Positions 42,729-52,076 of a DNA stretch of 64,000 nucleotides are shown piece by piece. The position numbers and the translations under genes are program-made. Source of the stretch: Rhodoferax sp. Its GTDB lineage: Bacteria; Pseudomonadota; Gammaproteobacteria; Burkholderiales; Burkholderiaceae_C. The stretch is taken from positions 62,001-126,000 of the forward strand of contig NZ_JADMJN010000011.1 in the NCBI RefSeq assembly GCF_018780565.1. The letters run 5' to 3'. Each line of letters starts with the position of its first letter. The first letter of the stretch is position 1. Under the pieces are notes generated by a model. It made no database searches. It worked only from the letters and a program-made list of their open reading frames with translations, and was not told the DNA's origin.

Positions 42729-43991
42729 ATGAGCTTGCCTTTCCCTCCGCCTCTTACTCCTGAATCCGCGCCCGGGCCGACCCTGGCGCAGCGCCTGGAT
42801 GCCCTGCTGCAAAGTCTGTCGACATTTCCCTGGCGCAGCACGGCCCTCACCCTGCGCGAACGCTTCCGGGAAGACCGTCTGGGCCTGACCGCCAGCAGCC
42901 TGACTTTCACCACCACCATTGCCCTGGTTCCCTTGATCACGGTGGCGCTGGCTGTTTTCACGGCCTTTCCCATGTTCGCCAAATTTCAGGTTGTTTTGCA
43001 GAAGTGGCTGCTGGAGAGCCTGATTCCCGACAACATTGCGCGCCAGGTCATGGGTTACCTCACCCAGTTTGCCGGCCAGGCCAGCAAGCTGGGCTTTGCC
43101 GGGGTGGCGATTTTGTTCACCACGGCGCTGGCCTTGATCTTCACCATCGACCGCACCCTCAATGGCATCTGGCGCGTGCGCAAGCCGCGACCTTTTGGGC
43201 AACGGGTGCTGGTGTACTGGGCGGCGGTTACGTTGGGGCCCTTGCTGCTGGGGATCAGCTTGACGCTGACTTCCTACGCGGTGTCAGCCTCCAAAGGCGT
43301 GGTAAATGTGATGCCCGGCGGCGTGCAACTGCTGCTCGATACCTTGCAGTTCTTCCTGATGGCCAGCGGCATGGCCGCGATGTACCACTATGTACCCAAC
43401 ACCCAGGTGAAATGGGGGCACGCCTGGGTTGGCGGTCTGTTTGTGTCGTCTGGCTTTGAGGTGGCCAAGAAATTGCTGGCGCTTTATCTGGGCAAGGTGC
43501 CCACTTATTCGGTTTTGTACGGTGCCTTTGCCACCGTGCCCATTTTGCTCATCTGGATCTACGTGGCCTGGGTGATTGTGTTGCTCGGCGCTGTGATCAC
43601 GGCCTATTTGCCCAGTCTGCTCTCGGGTTTGTCGCGCCGTGTCCGGTCGCCTGGCTTGCAGTTTCAGCTGGCGCTTGAAGCCTTGCAGCAGCTTGACCGC
43701 ATCCGCCTGACCAGGGACAAGGGGCTGACGATCGCGCAAATGTCGGTGCTGCTGCGCGTGGATGCACTGCAGCTGGAGCCTGTCCTGGAAACCCTGTGCG
43801 AGTTGGACTGGATTGGTCTGCTTCAGGAAGAACGGGCCGATGAAAGCGCCCGCTACGTTTTGTTGGCAAATCCCGATACAACCCTGCTGGCGCCGCTGCT
43901 TGACGCGTTGCTGCTGCGTCAGGGTGAAACCACCGAAAATTTATGGAAAAACGGCCTCTGGCCCTCGTTGTTATTGCGTCAGGCGCTATAA
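42729..43991 (+). CDS. YihY/BrkB family membrane protein
   Basis: Integral membrane protein of 420 residues with six hydrophobic segments in residues about 50-300 and a cytoplasmic C-terminal winged-helix-like region (about 310-420, DKGLTIAQMSVLLRVDALQLEPVLETLCELDWIGL). It shows the family core LTASSLTFTTTIALVPLITVALAVF. The family was once called a putative ribonuclease BN but is now treated as a transporter-like membrane protein of uncertain role. The ATG at 42729 is taken because the frame before it runs into the divergent DUF2069 region. It is convergent with the P450 gene. Confidence 0.87.
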   Translation: MSLPFPPPLTPESAPGPTLAQRLDALLQSLSTFPWRSTALTLRERFREDRLGLTASSLTFTTTIALVPLITVALAVFTAFPMFAKFQVVLQKWLLESLIPDNIARQVMGYLTQFAGQASKLGFAGVAILFTTALALIFTIDRTLNGIWRVRKPRPFGQRVLVYWAAVTLGPLLLGISLTLTSYAVSASKGVVNVMPGGVQLLLDTLQFFLMASGMAAMYHYVPNTQVKWGHAWVGGLFVSSGFEVAKKLLALYLGKVPTYSVLYGAFATVPILLIWIYVAWVIVLLGAVITAYLPSLLSGLSRRVRSPGLQFQLALEALQQLDRIRLTRDKGLTIAQMSVLLRVDALQLEPVLETLCELDWIGLLQEERADESARYVLLANPDTTLLAPLLDALLLRQGETTENLWKNGLWPSLLLRQAL

Positions 43992-44012
43992 ATTCAGGAG
44001 TATTGGCGCGTA

Positions 44013-45320
44013 TCACGCCGTGGCGAAGGGCGCAGCCAGAAAGCCCCGAAAGCGTGCCCGTCCGCCGCGCACCGGCGCCGCGGTGAGGCGGTAGGCGGGA
44101 AAGCGCTGCAGAAAGCGTCCGATGGCGATGCGCCCCTCCAGACGCGCCAGGCTCAGGCCTGCACACTGGTGAATGCCGAAGCCGAAGGCCAGGTGCTTGT
44201 TGTTGCTGCGCTCCAGATTGAGAATGTCCGCTTGCTCAAACTGCGCCGGGTCCCGGTTGGCGGCGCCAATGCACAGCGTGACCAAGGCACCTTCTGGCAG
44301 GTCCAGCCCCGCGATCTGACAAGCCCTGAGCGCACGCCGGTTGCCCAGCTGGTTGGACGACTCAAAGCGCAAAAATTCGTCCACGGCGAGGGTCAAACCC
44401 GTCTCTGGCCCTCGTGGATCATCTGCGCCTTGCTCCAGTTTTGAGAGCAGTTGAGTGCGTTGCCGGGGCCATTCCCGCAGGGTCACCAGCGCATTGCCGA
44501 TCAGGTTGGTGGTGGTTTCGTGCCCGGCGTTGAGAATGAAAATGCAGTTTTGCAGCAGTTCGACTTCACTCAAAGTCTCGCCCGCTCCTGTGCCGTCAGC
44601 CGCGCGGGTGTTCTCGCCCTGAATCAGGCGCGTCAGCACGTCATGTTCGGGGTTGCCGGGGCGGCGTCGCCGCTCGGCCACCAGATCCTTGAGGTAGGCC
44701 AGCATGTCCAGCACGGCCTGGTTGCCCAGGGCTTCCTGTGCGGGCGTCAGCACCGGTTCCAGTGCCCCCAGAATGGCCAGCGACCAGGCGCGCAGCGGCC
44801 CTCGGTCGGCCAGGGGAACGCCCAGCAGATTGCCAATGATCTCCACCGGAATGGCCGAGGCAAAGTCCTCGATCAGGTCGCCGCCGCCTTTGACTTCTAT
44901 GTCGCCCAGCAAGCGGTCCACCAGTGTGATCAGCCCCGGTTCCATGTCGGCGATGGCGCGACGGGTGAGGGCGCCCATGATGAGCTTGCGCACCCGTGTG
45001 TGCAACGGCGGGTCATTGAAAACCAGGCTGTTGGTGTGGTGTTCGAACAGCGGCGTGTGTGCCACCTCAGGCGAGTAAGGCGCGTGGTTGTATTTGGGTG
45101 AAAACTCCACCTTCTTGTCGGAGCTGAAATTCTGGGCGTCGCGGTACACCGCCACCAGATCGGCGTAGCGGGTCAGGAAATACGAGCCATCGGGCATGCG
45201 CCGTACCGGCTCACCGGCTTGCAACGCGGCGTACACCGGGTAGGGGTTGGCGTAAAAGTCGGCGGGCAGGGCACGCAGGTCAAACGAGGCTGCGATCTCC
45301 TGTGCCCGCTCGGTGGACAT
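44013..45320 (-). CDS. Cytochrome P450
   Basis: Soluble P450 of 435 residues. It has the I-helix AGHETTTN, ExxR (EFLR) and the haem loop FGFGIHQCAGLSLARLEG with axial Cys. It is a bacterial class P450 that should need a ferredoxin and reductase supplied elsewhere; none is adjacent. The ATG at 45320 is preferred; a GTG at 45362 overlaps the stop of the neighbouring hydrolase as GTGA and would add 14 residues. It lies immediately after the alpha/beta hydrolase and MetY on the same strand. Substrate unknown; it is convergent with the YihY gene. Confidence 0.92.
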   Translation of the reverse strand: MSTERAQEIAASFDLRALPADFYANPYPVYAALQAGEPVRRMPDGSYFLTRYADLVAVYRDAQNFSSDKKVEFSPKYNHAPYSPEVAHTPLFEHHTNSLVFNDPPLHTRVRKLIMGALTRRAIADMEPGLITLVDRLLGDIEVKGGGDLIEDFASAIPVEIIGNLLGVPLADRGPLRAWSLAILGALEPVLTPAQEALGNQAVLDMLAYLKDLVAERRRRPGNPEHDVLTRLIQGENTRAADGTGAGETLSEVELLQNCIFILNAGHETTTNLIGNALVTLREWPRQRTQLLSKLEQGADDPRGPETGLTLAVDEFLRFESSNQLGNRRALRACQIAGLDLPEGALVTLCIGAANRDPAQFEQADILNLERSNNKHLAFGFGIHQCAGLSLARLEGRIAIGRFLQRFPAYRLTAAPVRGGRARFRGFLAAPFATA

Positions 45321-45358
45321 GGCGGGCGTCAGGCCCCATACATTTGCAGCAGACGTGC

Positions 45359-46165
45359 TCACGGCTTGAGAAACCCGGTCAGCGCTGTGAGCATGGGCTC
45401 GGGTGTTTCGCTCATCTGGTGATGCCCGCCGGGCAGGTAAACCACTTGGCCGTTGCGTGCCTTCTGGACCAGGACCTGTGCTGCCTTGGGCGGAGTCATC
45501 TGATCCACGCTGCCCAATACAAAGAGCACGGGACATTGCACCTGCTCCATCGCCGCCTCGCCATGGGTGTAGCTGTCACAGGCCTTGAACCCTGCATGGA
45601 AGAGATTGACGCGCGGGTTGCTGGCCAGCACGCGGCGCCCCAAAGCCATGGAGGCGCCGTAGACCCAGGTGCCGGGCCCCATGGACGAGGGTGGTGGCGC
45701 CAGGGTGGCGCGCGAAAACACGTTGACCATCTCCAGCGCCTTCATCGGCTCATTCAGGGATGCATCCAGCAGGGCCGGAGACACTTTCATGGGCGAGGCC
45801 GTGCCGACGAGCACCAACTGGCTGATCCGTTGCGGCGCACGGGCGGCGGTCTCCAGGGCGATCAGGGAGCCAAAGCTGTGGCCTACCAGCGCGGCCTTTT
45901 GCAGGCCGGCTGCATCCATCAGCGCGACGATGAAATCGGCGGCGTCTTCCACGGTTGCCGGTGGGTCACCAGCGCTACGGCAATGCCCGGGCAGGTCCAG
46001 AGCCAGCACGTTCCAGCCGTGATGGGCCAGATAACGGGTCTGCAAAATCCAGACGCTGTGGTCGTTCAGCACGCCGTGGATGAAGATGACCGTGGGCTTG
46101 GCGGCATCGAAGGGTTTGCCGCCGGTGTAGCAGTAGGTGGCGTGGCCATTGACATGCAAGTTCAT
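45359..46165 (-). CDS. Alpha/beta hydrolase
   Basis: Protein of 268 residues with HGVLNDHSVW near the oxyanion, a nucleophile elbow GHSFGS (Ser at about 95-97), an Asp in FVLGSVDQMTPP and a His in LPGGHHQMSETPEPM. The fold suits esterase or epoxide hydrolase-like activity. It overlaps MetY by 4 bases and meets the P450 gene at or near its stop, so the three genes are probably co-transcribed. A hydrolase beside a P450 hints at processing of an oxidised compound, but homocysteine ester or thioester roles linked to MetY are equally possible. Confidence 0.83.
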   Translation of the reverse strand: MNLHVNGHATYCYTGGKPFDAAKPTVIFIHGVLNDHSVWILQTRYLAHHGWNVLALDLPGHCRSAGDPPATVEDAADFIVALMDAAGLQKAALVGHSFGSLIALETAARAPQRISQLVLVGTASPMKVSPALLDASLNEPMKALEMVNVFSRATLAPPPSSMGPGTWVYGASMALGRRVLASNPRVNLFHAGFKACDSYTHGEAAMEQVQCPVLFVLGSVDQMTPPKAAQVLVQKARNGQVVYLPGGHHQMSETPEPMLTALTGFLKP

Positions 46166-47460
46166 ACTGCTTTCTCCGCCACTTTGAGTGCCCGTTTCAG
46201 GTCCTCGATCAGGTCGTCCGGGTCTTCCAGGCCAATGCTCAGTCGGATCGTGCCCTGGGTGATGCCACCCGCAGCCAGTGCCTCATCGCTCATACGGAAA
46301 TGAGTGGTGCTGGCGGGGTGAATCACCAGGCTGCGGCAATCGCCCACATTGGCCAGGTGACTGAAAATCTTGAGAGTTTCGACAAACTTCTTGCCCTGCT
46401 CGCGGCTGCCTTTGAGGTCGAAGCTGAATACCGAGCCGGCACCGCGGGGCAGCAGCTTTTGCGCCAGTGCGTGGCTTGGGTGGGTTTCCAGCAGGGGATG
46501 GCCCACACGCGACACAAACGCCTGGCTGGCCAGAAATTCCACGACCTTTTGGGTGTTGCTCATGTGGCGCTCCATGCGCAGAGACAGGGTCTCAATCCCC
46601 TGCAAGATCAACCATGCCGAGTGAGGACTCATGCAGGCGCCAAAGTCGCGCAGGCCTTCACGCCGGGCCCGCAGCAGGAAGGCGCCCACGGTGGACTCCT
46701 CGCTGAACACCATGTTGTGAAAGCCGGCATAGGGCGTGGTGAGTTCGGGGAATTTGCCGGATTTGTCCCAGTCAAAGTTGCCGCCGTCCACCACAATGCC
46801 GCCAATCACCGTGCCATGGCCGCTCAGGAACTTGGTGGCCGAGTGATAGACCAGATCGGCCCCGTGGTCGAAGGGCTTGATCAGCCAGGGCGATGTGAGG
46901 GTGGAGTCCACCAGCAGCGGCACACCGGCCTCGTGGGCTATGGAGGAGACCGTGGCAATGTCCAGCACATCCAGTCCGGGGTTGCCCACGGTTTCGCCGA
47001 AAAACAGTTTGGTGTTGGGACGCACGGCGGCACGCCAGCCATCGATGTCGCCGGGTTTGACAAAGGTCGTCTCGATCCCGAAGCGACGCATGGTGTAGTG
47101 CAGCAGGTTTTGCGACCCGCCATACAGCGCGGTGGACGCCACAATGTGCGCGCCCGCGCCCATCAGCGTGGCCACACTCAGGTGCAACGCCGCCTGACCG
47201 CTGGCCGTGGTGATGGCGCCAATGCCGCCTTCCAGAGCCGACACCCGTTGTTCCAGGACGGCGTTGGTCGGGTTGCTGATGCGGGAATACACATGCCCCG
47301 CGCGCTCCAGGTTGAACAGCGACGCGGCGTGGTCGCTGGACTCGAATACGAAGGAGGTGGTGAGGTGAATCGGCACAGCGCGTGCACCGGTGGCTGGATC
47401 GGGCGCGGCACCCGCGTGCAAGGCCAGTGTGTCGAAGCCGGGGTCTGAGTAGCCGGGCAT
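46162..47460 (-). CDS. metY: O-acetylhomoserine sulfhydrylase (MetY)
   Basis: PLP enzyme of 432 residues that makes homocysteine from O-acetyl- or O-succinylhomoserine and sulfide, in methionine synthesis. The PLP Lys210 is in SATKFLSGHG; other family motifs are TTSFVFESSDHAA, SRISNPTNAVLEQR and ALYGGSQNLL. The length suits MetY rather than the shorter MetZ, although acetyl versus succinyl preference is not readable. A hairpin at 47477-47505 precedes its ribosome site. It is divergent from the CBS protein gene and overlaps the hydrolase. Confidence 0.9.
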   Translation of the reverse strand: MPGYSDPGFDTLALHAGAAPDPATGARAVPIHLTTSFVFESSDHAASLFNLERAGHVYSRISNPTNAVLEQRVSALEGGIGAITTASGQAALHLSVATLMGAGAHIVASTALYGGSQNLLHYTMRRFGIETTFVKPGDIDGWRAAVRPNTKLFFGETVGNPGLDVLDIATVSSIAHEAGVPLLVDSTLTSPWLIKPFDHGADLVYHSATKFLSGHGTVIGGIVVDGGNFDWDKSGKFPELTTPYAGFHNMVFSEESTVGAFLLRARREGLRDFGACMSPHSAWLILQGIETLSLRMERHMSNTQKVVEFLASQAFVSRVGHPLLETHPSHALAQKLLPRGAGSVFSFDLKGSREQGKKFVETLKIFSHLANVGDCRSLVIHPASTTHFRMSDEALAAGGITQGTIRLSIGLEDPDDLIEDLKRALKVAEKAV

Positions 47461-47476
47461 GGAGTTCCTTCAGGTT

Positions 47477-47505
47477 AAGAGGCAGACCTTCGGTTCTGTC
47501 CTCTT
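47477..47505. other. Stem-loop just upstream of the metY ribosome site
   Basis: On the plus strand AAGAGGCAGA pairs with TCTG-T-CCTCTT (bulged T) around C-C-TTCG-G, so a 10-base stem closes on a UUCG-like loop. On the minus strand, where metY is read, the same stem ends about 5 bases before GAAGGA, the metY ribosome site. It might influence metY translation or be a stable 5' end. No T-run follows it, so it is not a terminator. Confidence 0.4.
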
Positions 47506-47534
47506 GGGGGCGGGATAGACGGCAATATCTATGT

Positions 47535-47575
47535 CTTATTGTGGGCTATTATTCTCCTCACAACAGGACAATAAG
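47535..47575. promoter_or_regulatory. Inverted repeat in the metY/CBS divergent region
   Basis: CTTATTGT (47535-47542) and ACAATAAG (47568-47575) are perfect 8-base inverted arms with 25 bases between them. They lie between metY and the CBS-domain gene, 18 bases before the latter's ATG. The spacing suggests two binding half-sites or a long stem. The regulator is not known and no SAM or methionine box that I recognise is present. Confidence 0.4.
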
Positions 47576-47592
47576 CAGCCAAGAGGGGAAAT

Positions 47593-48051
47593 ATGAAAGT
47601 AAGCGATATTTTGCGAGTCAAGGGCAGTACCCTTTACACCGCCACGCCGGACGAGCCATTGGCGCGGGCGCTGGATTTGATGGCAGAAAAGGACATTGGC
47701 TCGCTGGTGGTGATGGAGCATGGCGATCTGGTCGGCATGCTGACGTTTCGGGAGGTGATCCAGACGCTGGTGAAAAACGGCGGCACCATTGGCTCCACCG
47801 TGGTTCGCACGGCGATGGACGATGCCCCCCTGACCTGCACCATGGAGACTGAAATCGACGAAATTCGTCGCATGATGCTGGACCGCCATGCCCGCTATAT
47901 GCCGGTGATGGACAGCCGAATGCTGATGGGCGTGATCAGTTTTTACGACGTAGCCAAGACCGTTGTCGACAGCCAGAATTTCGAAAACAAGATGCTCAAG
48001 GCCTATATCCAGGACTGGCCGGAGCAGGACGGAACCCCGACCCGGAACTGA
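47593..48051 (+). CDS. CBS domain protein
   Basis: Protein of 152 residues made of a CBS pair (Bateman module): motif 1 around TPDEPLARALDLMAEKDIGSLVVMEHGDLVGMLTFREV, motif 2 around TCTMETEIDEIRRMMLDRHARYMPVMDSRMLMGVISFYDV. Such modules bind adenosyl nucleotides (AMP, ATP or SAM). The ATG follows GAGGGGAAAT. It is divergent from metY, which makes SAM sensing possible but unproven. Lone CBS proteins of this size are common in the group. It lies 31 bases before aroC. Confidence 0.85.
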   Translation: MKVSDILRVKGSTLYTATPDEPLARALDLMAEKDIGSLVVMEHGDLVGMLTFREVIQTLVKNGGTIGSTVVRTAMDDAPLTCTMETEIDEIRRMMLDRHARYMPVMDSRMLMGVISFYDVAKTVVDSQNFENKMLKAYIQDWPEQDGTPTRN

Positions 48052-48082
48052 GGTGTCTTGCGCTCTGGGATAATCACCCACC

Positions 48083-49177
48083 ATGAGCGGCAACACCTTC
48101 GGAAATCTATTCGCAGTCACCAATTTTGGTGAATCCCACGGCCCGGCTATTGGCTGTGTCATCGACGGCTGCCCACCGGGCATGGTCTTGAGCGAGGCCG
48201 ATATCCAGCCCGATCTGGATCGCCGTCGCCCCGGCACCTCCAAATTTGTCACCCAGCGCAATGAGCCGGATGCAGTTGAAATCCTGTCCGGCGTCTATGA
48301 GGGAAAGACCACCGGTACGCCGATTTGCCTGTTGATCAAAAACACGGACCAGCGCAGCAAGGATTACGGCAACATCCTGGAGTCGTTTCGTCCGGGCCAT
48401 GCCGACTACACCTATTTTCAAAAATACGGTATCCGTGATCCCCGGGGTGGCGGTCGTTCGTCGGCTCGCCTGACGGCGCCCATGGTGGCAGCCGGTGCCG
48501 TGGCCAAGAAATGGCTTTTTGAGCGCTATGGCACGGTGTTTCGCGGCTGCATGACGCAGATTGGCGAACAAATGATTGGATTTGAGTCCTGGGACTTTGT
48601 GCCCCAAAACCCGTTTTTTGCGCCAGTGGCGGATGTCTCCGCACTGGAAGCCTATATGGAGGCCCTACGCAAGGCGGGGGATTCATGCGGGGCTCGCCTG
48701 CGGGTCTCGGCATCCCATGTGCCGGTGGGGCTGGGTGAGCCCTTGTTTGACAAGATGGACTCCGACATTGCCTATGCCATGATGGGTATCAACGCCGTCA
48801 AGGGCGTGGAAATCGGCGCCGGCTTTGCCAGCGTGACACAACGCGGCACCACCCATGGCGATTCACTCTCGCCCCAGGGTTTCAGGTCCAACAATGCAGG
48901 CGGTGTTCTGGGTGGCATCAGCACGGGCCAGGACCTGGAGGTGTCGATTGCCATCAAGCCCACCAGTTCCATCATCACGCCGCGCGAATCGATTGACACG
49001 GCGGGAAATGCCACCGAGGTCATCACCAAGGGGCGGCACGATCCCTGTGTGGGCATTCGCGCCACGCCGATCGCCGAGGCCATGCTGGCGCTGGTGGTGA
49101 TGGAGCATGCATTGCGCGACCGGGCACAGTGCGGCGACGTGGCGGTCAGCCTGAAGCCCATCAAAGCATCGGTTTGA
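48083..49177 (+). CDS. aroC: Chorismate synthase
   Basis: Protein of 364 residues that converts EPSP to chorismate using reduced FMN, the last step of the shikimate pathway. The family signatures are visible: [18 protein letters not shown] (about 13-30), [17 protein letters not shown] near the C-terminus (about 328-344), and [11 protein letters not shown] at about 132-142. The length is normal. It is 31 bases from the CBS gene and ends 6 bases from the convergent DMT gene. aroQ lies about 1.1 kb downstream, so the two shikimate genes are neighbours but separate transcripts. Confidence 0.97.
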   Translation: MSGNTFGNLFAVTNFGESHGPAIGCVIDGCPPGMVLSEADIQPDLDRRRPGTSKFVTQRNEPDAVEILSGVYEGKTTGTPICLLIKNTDQRSKDYGNILESFRPGHADYTYFQKYGIRDPRGGGRSSARLTAPMVAAGAVAKKWLFERYGTVFRGCMTQIGEQMIGFESWDFVPQNPFFAPVADVSALEAYMEALRKAGDSCGARLRVSASHVPVGLGEPLFDKMDSDIAYAMMGINAVKGVEIGAGFASVTQRGTTHGDSLSPQGFRSNNAGGVLGGISTGQDLEVSIAIKPTSSIITPRESIDTAGNATEVITKGRHDPCVGIRATPIAEAMLALVVMEHALRDRAQCGDVAVSLKPIKASV

Positions 49178-49183
49178 CAGCCT

Positions 49184-50098
49184 TCAGGGTTTGGCGTCTA
49201 CGGCATCCAGCCACTTCTGCCAGGGATTGAAGCCGGTGACCAGTGCACTGGCCAGCAGCACCAGCGCACCACCGGCATAAATGCCGGTGCTGAGCTGCTC
49301 CCCCAGGAACAGGTGTCCCCAGGTCACCCCAAACACCGGGATCATGAAGGTGGGGCTCATGGCAGCCACTGGCGACACGTGCACCATGAGGCGAATGTGC
49401 AGCCAGTAAGCCAGCCCGGACGTCACAACGCCCATCACGGCCACCGCCGCCAGGGCAACAGGGGTGAAATTGGCTTGCGGCCAGCTCCAGACCGCACCTG
49501 GCAGCAGCATCACAAGCGACACAGCATGAATACCCGCCGCAATCTCCAGGGGTTGCATGCGGGAGATGGCGCGCTTCATCAGCGGGGTCGAAATGCCATA
49601 GCAGGCCGATGCCACGGTGCAGGTGAGCGCCGCCAGAATGACGGGCCGGGTGGGGTGAATCGGTCCCAAGCCGACGATCAAGGCCACGCCAACCAGCCCG
49701 CAGATACAGCCAATGATTTTGCGCAGCGTCAGGGTGTCCTCCTTCATCCATGCTGCGGCAAATATGCCGAACACGACCGCCGTGCAGTTGAGCAGGGCAC
49801 TGTAGCCGGCCGGCAGTTGTAGCGCCGCCCAGGCAAACAGCAAGAACGGAAACGCAACGGACAGGGCGCCGAGCAAGGCCAGTTCACGCCAGTGCCCGAT
49901 GGGCCAGCGGTGGCGCATGACGCGCATCAGGACAGCCAGGGTCAGCGTTGCCACGCCAATGCGCAGAGCCGCCAGCACATTCGGTCCCAGCAAGGGACTG
50001 GCAATGCGGATCAGCATGAAAGAGGCACCCCAAAGGGCGGACAGCGCAACGAGCTGTGCAAAGTATTTGGTTTTCACGGAGGTCTTATTGTGCTTCAA
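49184..50098 (-). CDS. EamA/DMT family transporter
   Basis: Membrane protein of 304 residues with ten hydrophobic segments in two EamA halves (about 10-140 and 150-290), first half LVALSALWGASFMLIRIASPLLGP and second half around VILAALTCTVASACYGISTPLMKRA. These exporters move amino acids or other metabolites outward. It is convergent with aroC and divergent from aroQ. The substrate is unknown. Confidence 0.88.
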   Translation of the reverse strand: MKHNKTSVKTKYFAQLVALSALWGASFMLIRIASPLLGPNVLAALRIGVATLTLAVLMRVMRHRWPIGHWRELALLGALSVAFPFLLFAWAALQLPAGYSALLNCTAVVFGIFAAAWMKEDTLTLRKIIGCICGLVGVALIVGLGPIHPTRPVILAALTCTVASACYGISTPLMKRAISRMQPLEIAAGIHAVSLVMLLPGAVWSWPQANFTPVALAAVAVMGVVTSGLAYWLHIRLMVHVSPVAAMSPTFMIPVFGVTWGHLFLGEQLSTGIYAGGALVLLASALVTGFNPWQKWLDAVDAKP

Positions 50099-50252
50099 GC
50101 AAGGGTTTCCCCGGGTCCCCTTGGCGTCTGCGGGTGCTGAAGCAAAACATCAGGGTTGTTGGGCTTGATCAACAGGCACCCGGTGGAGAGCACCGATAAT
50201 CGGGCGAGGGCGGCACAAGCGCTGTCCTCCAACTGATTATTGGAACGTCTGT

Positions 50253-50708
50253 ATGAAAACTGCCTTGATTCTGAATGGCCCCAACCTGAACCTGCTGGGA
50301 ACGCGTGAACCGGCGGTGTATGGCGCTCAAACGTTGGCCGATGTGGAAGTTCTTTGCGCGCAGGCTTGCGCCACCCACGGTTTCGCACTGGATTTTCGCC
50401 AGAGCAACCACGAAGGCCAGTTGGTGGACTGGTTGCATGAGGCTGGGCGGCTGCAAACGGCCGGTACCCTGGCGGGTGTTGTCCTGAATGCGGGGGCCTA
50501 CACGCACACCTCGGTGGCGCTGCATGACGCCATCAAAGGCACAGGCATCACCCTGGTTGAGTTGCACATCTCCAACGTGTTTGCCCGTGAGGATTTTCGC
50601 CATCACTCCTTCATTTCTGCGGCTGCCAGGTCTGTGATGTGCGGATTCGGCGTGGCTGGTTATGCCCTGGCCATCGCCGGTCTGGCGGGCATGCAAACAG
50701 GTTTCTGA
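50253..50708 (+). CDS. aroQ: 3-Dehydroquinate dehydratase type II
   Basis: Protein of 151 residues in the dodecameric type II family, which dehydrates 3-dehydroquinate to 3-dehydroshikimate. It has [19 protein letters not shown] with the catalytic Arg and Tyr of the lid (Arg18, Tyr23 region), [23 protein letters not shown] and [15 protein letters not shown]. Its stop and the next gene's ATG are one base apart (TGACATG), so aroQ and trhP should be co-transcribed. Confidence 0.95.
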   Translation: MKTALILNGPNLNLLGTREPAVYGAQTLADVEVLCAQACATHGFALDFRQSNHEGQLVDWLHEAGRLQTAGTLAGVVLNAGAYTHTSVALHDAIKGTGITLVELHISNVFAREDFRHHSFISAAARSVMCGFGVAGYALAIAGLAGMQTGF

Positions 50709-50709
50709 C

Positions 50710-52053
50710 ATGGCTTTGAGAACTCCAGAACTTTTGGCCCCGGCCGGCTCGCTCACGATGCTGGAAACGGCCATGGCTTTCGGCGCAACTGCGGTGTATG
50801 CCGGTCAACCGCGCTATTCGCTGCGCGTGCGCAACAACGACTTTGGCAATATCGATGTGTTGAAACAGGGCGTGGATCGAGCCCATGCGCTGGGCAACAA
50901 GTTCTATCTGGTGTCCAATATTTTCCCGCATGACAACAAGATCAAGAGCTATGTGCAGAACATGGCGCCTGTCATTGCGCTCAAGCCGGATGCGATGATC
51001 ATGTCCGATCCTGGCCTCATCATGATGGTGCGCGAGACTTGGCCCGAAATGGAAATTCACCTCTCGGTGCAGGCCAATACCGTCAATTCAGCGGCCGTGC
51101 GCTTCTGGAAAAGCGCGGGTGTCAGTCGCGTCATTCTGTCGCGTGAACTTTCGCTGGACCAGGTGGCGCAGATTCGCCAGGAATGCCCGGACACCGAGCT
51201 TGAAGTGTTCGTGCATGGTGCGTTGTGCATTGCCTATTCGGGCCGCTGCCTGCTGTCGGGTTATTTCAATCACCGCGACGCCAACCAGGGCAGTTGTACG
51301 AACTCGTGCCGCTGGGATTACAAGACCCAAGCTGGTGTGGTCGATGCGTCGGGAGACATTCTGGCGCCCCAGGCGGCGGCGCAGAGGGAGCGCGCCGAGG
51401 TCTATGTGATGGAGGAAAGCCAGCGCCCGGGTAGTTACATGCCGATTGAAGAGGACGAGCACGGCACCTACGTGATGAACTCCAAAGACCTGCGCGCCAT
51501 CGAACACGTGAAGCGACTGGTTGAAATTGGCGTCGATTCGCTCAAGATCGAGGGGCGGACCAAGAGCCCCTATTACGTGGCCCGAACTGCGCAAACCTAT
51601 CGGCAGGCCATTGATGACGCCGTGGCGGGTCGAGAGTTGGACCCCGCTTTGCTGGGCCAGCTCGAAGGCCTGGCGAACCGGGGCTACACCTCGGGATTTT
51701 TTCAGCGTCACACCCCGGAGTCCACCCAGAATTACCTGCGCGGCTATTCCGAGTCGGGACGCAGCTTGTATGTGGGTGATGTGGTGTCCTTTGACGCAGT
51801 GCGTGGCCTGGCGCAGGTTGCAGTGAAGAATCGCTTTGCTTCGGACGATCTGCTGGAAATCATCCACCCCACTGGAAATCACGATTTTCGGGTGGGGCGC
51901 ATTGAGAACGCGCAAGGCGAGTCTGTGACTGTGGCGCCGGGCAGTGGCCATACGGTCTGGCTGGCGCTACCTGCCCATGCGGTGGGCGCTTTTGTAGCGC
52001 GGTACGTGGCGGAGTCTGAACTGCGCAGCCCAGCCGTTCCTGCCTCGGCCTGA
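50710..52053 (+). CDS. trhP: tRNA hydroxylation protein TrhP (YegQ), U32 peptidase family
   Basis: Protein of 447 residues of the U32 family. It has LLAPAGSLTMLETAMAFGATAVYAGQPRYSLR at the start and the four-Cys region (HGALCIAYSGRCLLSGYFNHRD, then NQGSCTNSCRWDY, about 178-212) that in YegQ helps make the tRNA modification 5-hydroxyuridine. The ATG at 50710 is preferred; an earlier start in aroQ is less likely. It lies 1 base after aroQ and ends 23 bases before arfB. Family role is known from E. coli; the U32 proteases are related, so a protease role is an older alternative. Confidence 0.88.
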   Translation: MALRTPELLAPAGSLTMLETAMAFGATAVYAGQPRYSLRVRNNDFGNIDVLKQGVDRAHALGNKFYLVSNIFPHDNKIKSYVQNMAPVIALKPDAMIMSDPGLIMMVRETWPEMEIHLSVQANTVNSAAVRFWKSAGVSRVILSRELSLDQVAQIRQECPDTELEVFVHGALCIAYSGRCLLSGYFNHRDANQGSCTNSCRWDYKTQAGVVDASGDILAPQAAAQRERAEVYVMEESQRPGSYMPIEEDEHGTYVMNSKDLRAIEHVKRLVEIGVDSLKIEGRTKSPYYVARTAQTYRQAIDDAVAGRELDPALLGQLEGLANRGYTSGFFQRHTPESTQNYLRGYSESGRSLYVGDVVSFDAVRGLAQVAVKNRFASDDLLEIIHPTGNHDFRVGRIENAQGESVTVAPGSGHTVWLALPAHAVGAFVARYVAESELRSPAVPASA

Positions 52054-52076
52054 TCGAACGGCGAAGCGGATTTGTC

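Noticed and set aside
46300..47448. A 382-residue plus-strand frame over metY
   Set aside because: Antisense to metY, whose PLP lysine and family motifs are complete; no independent signal.
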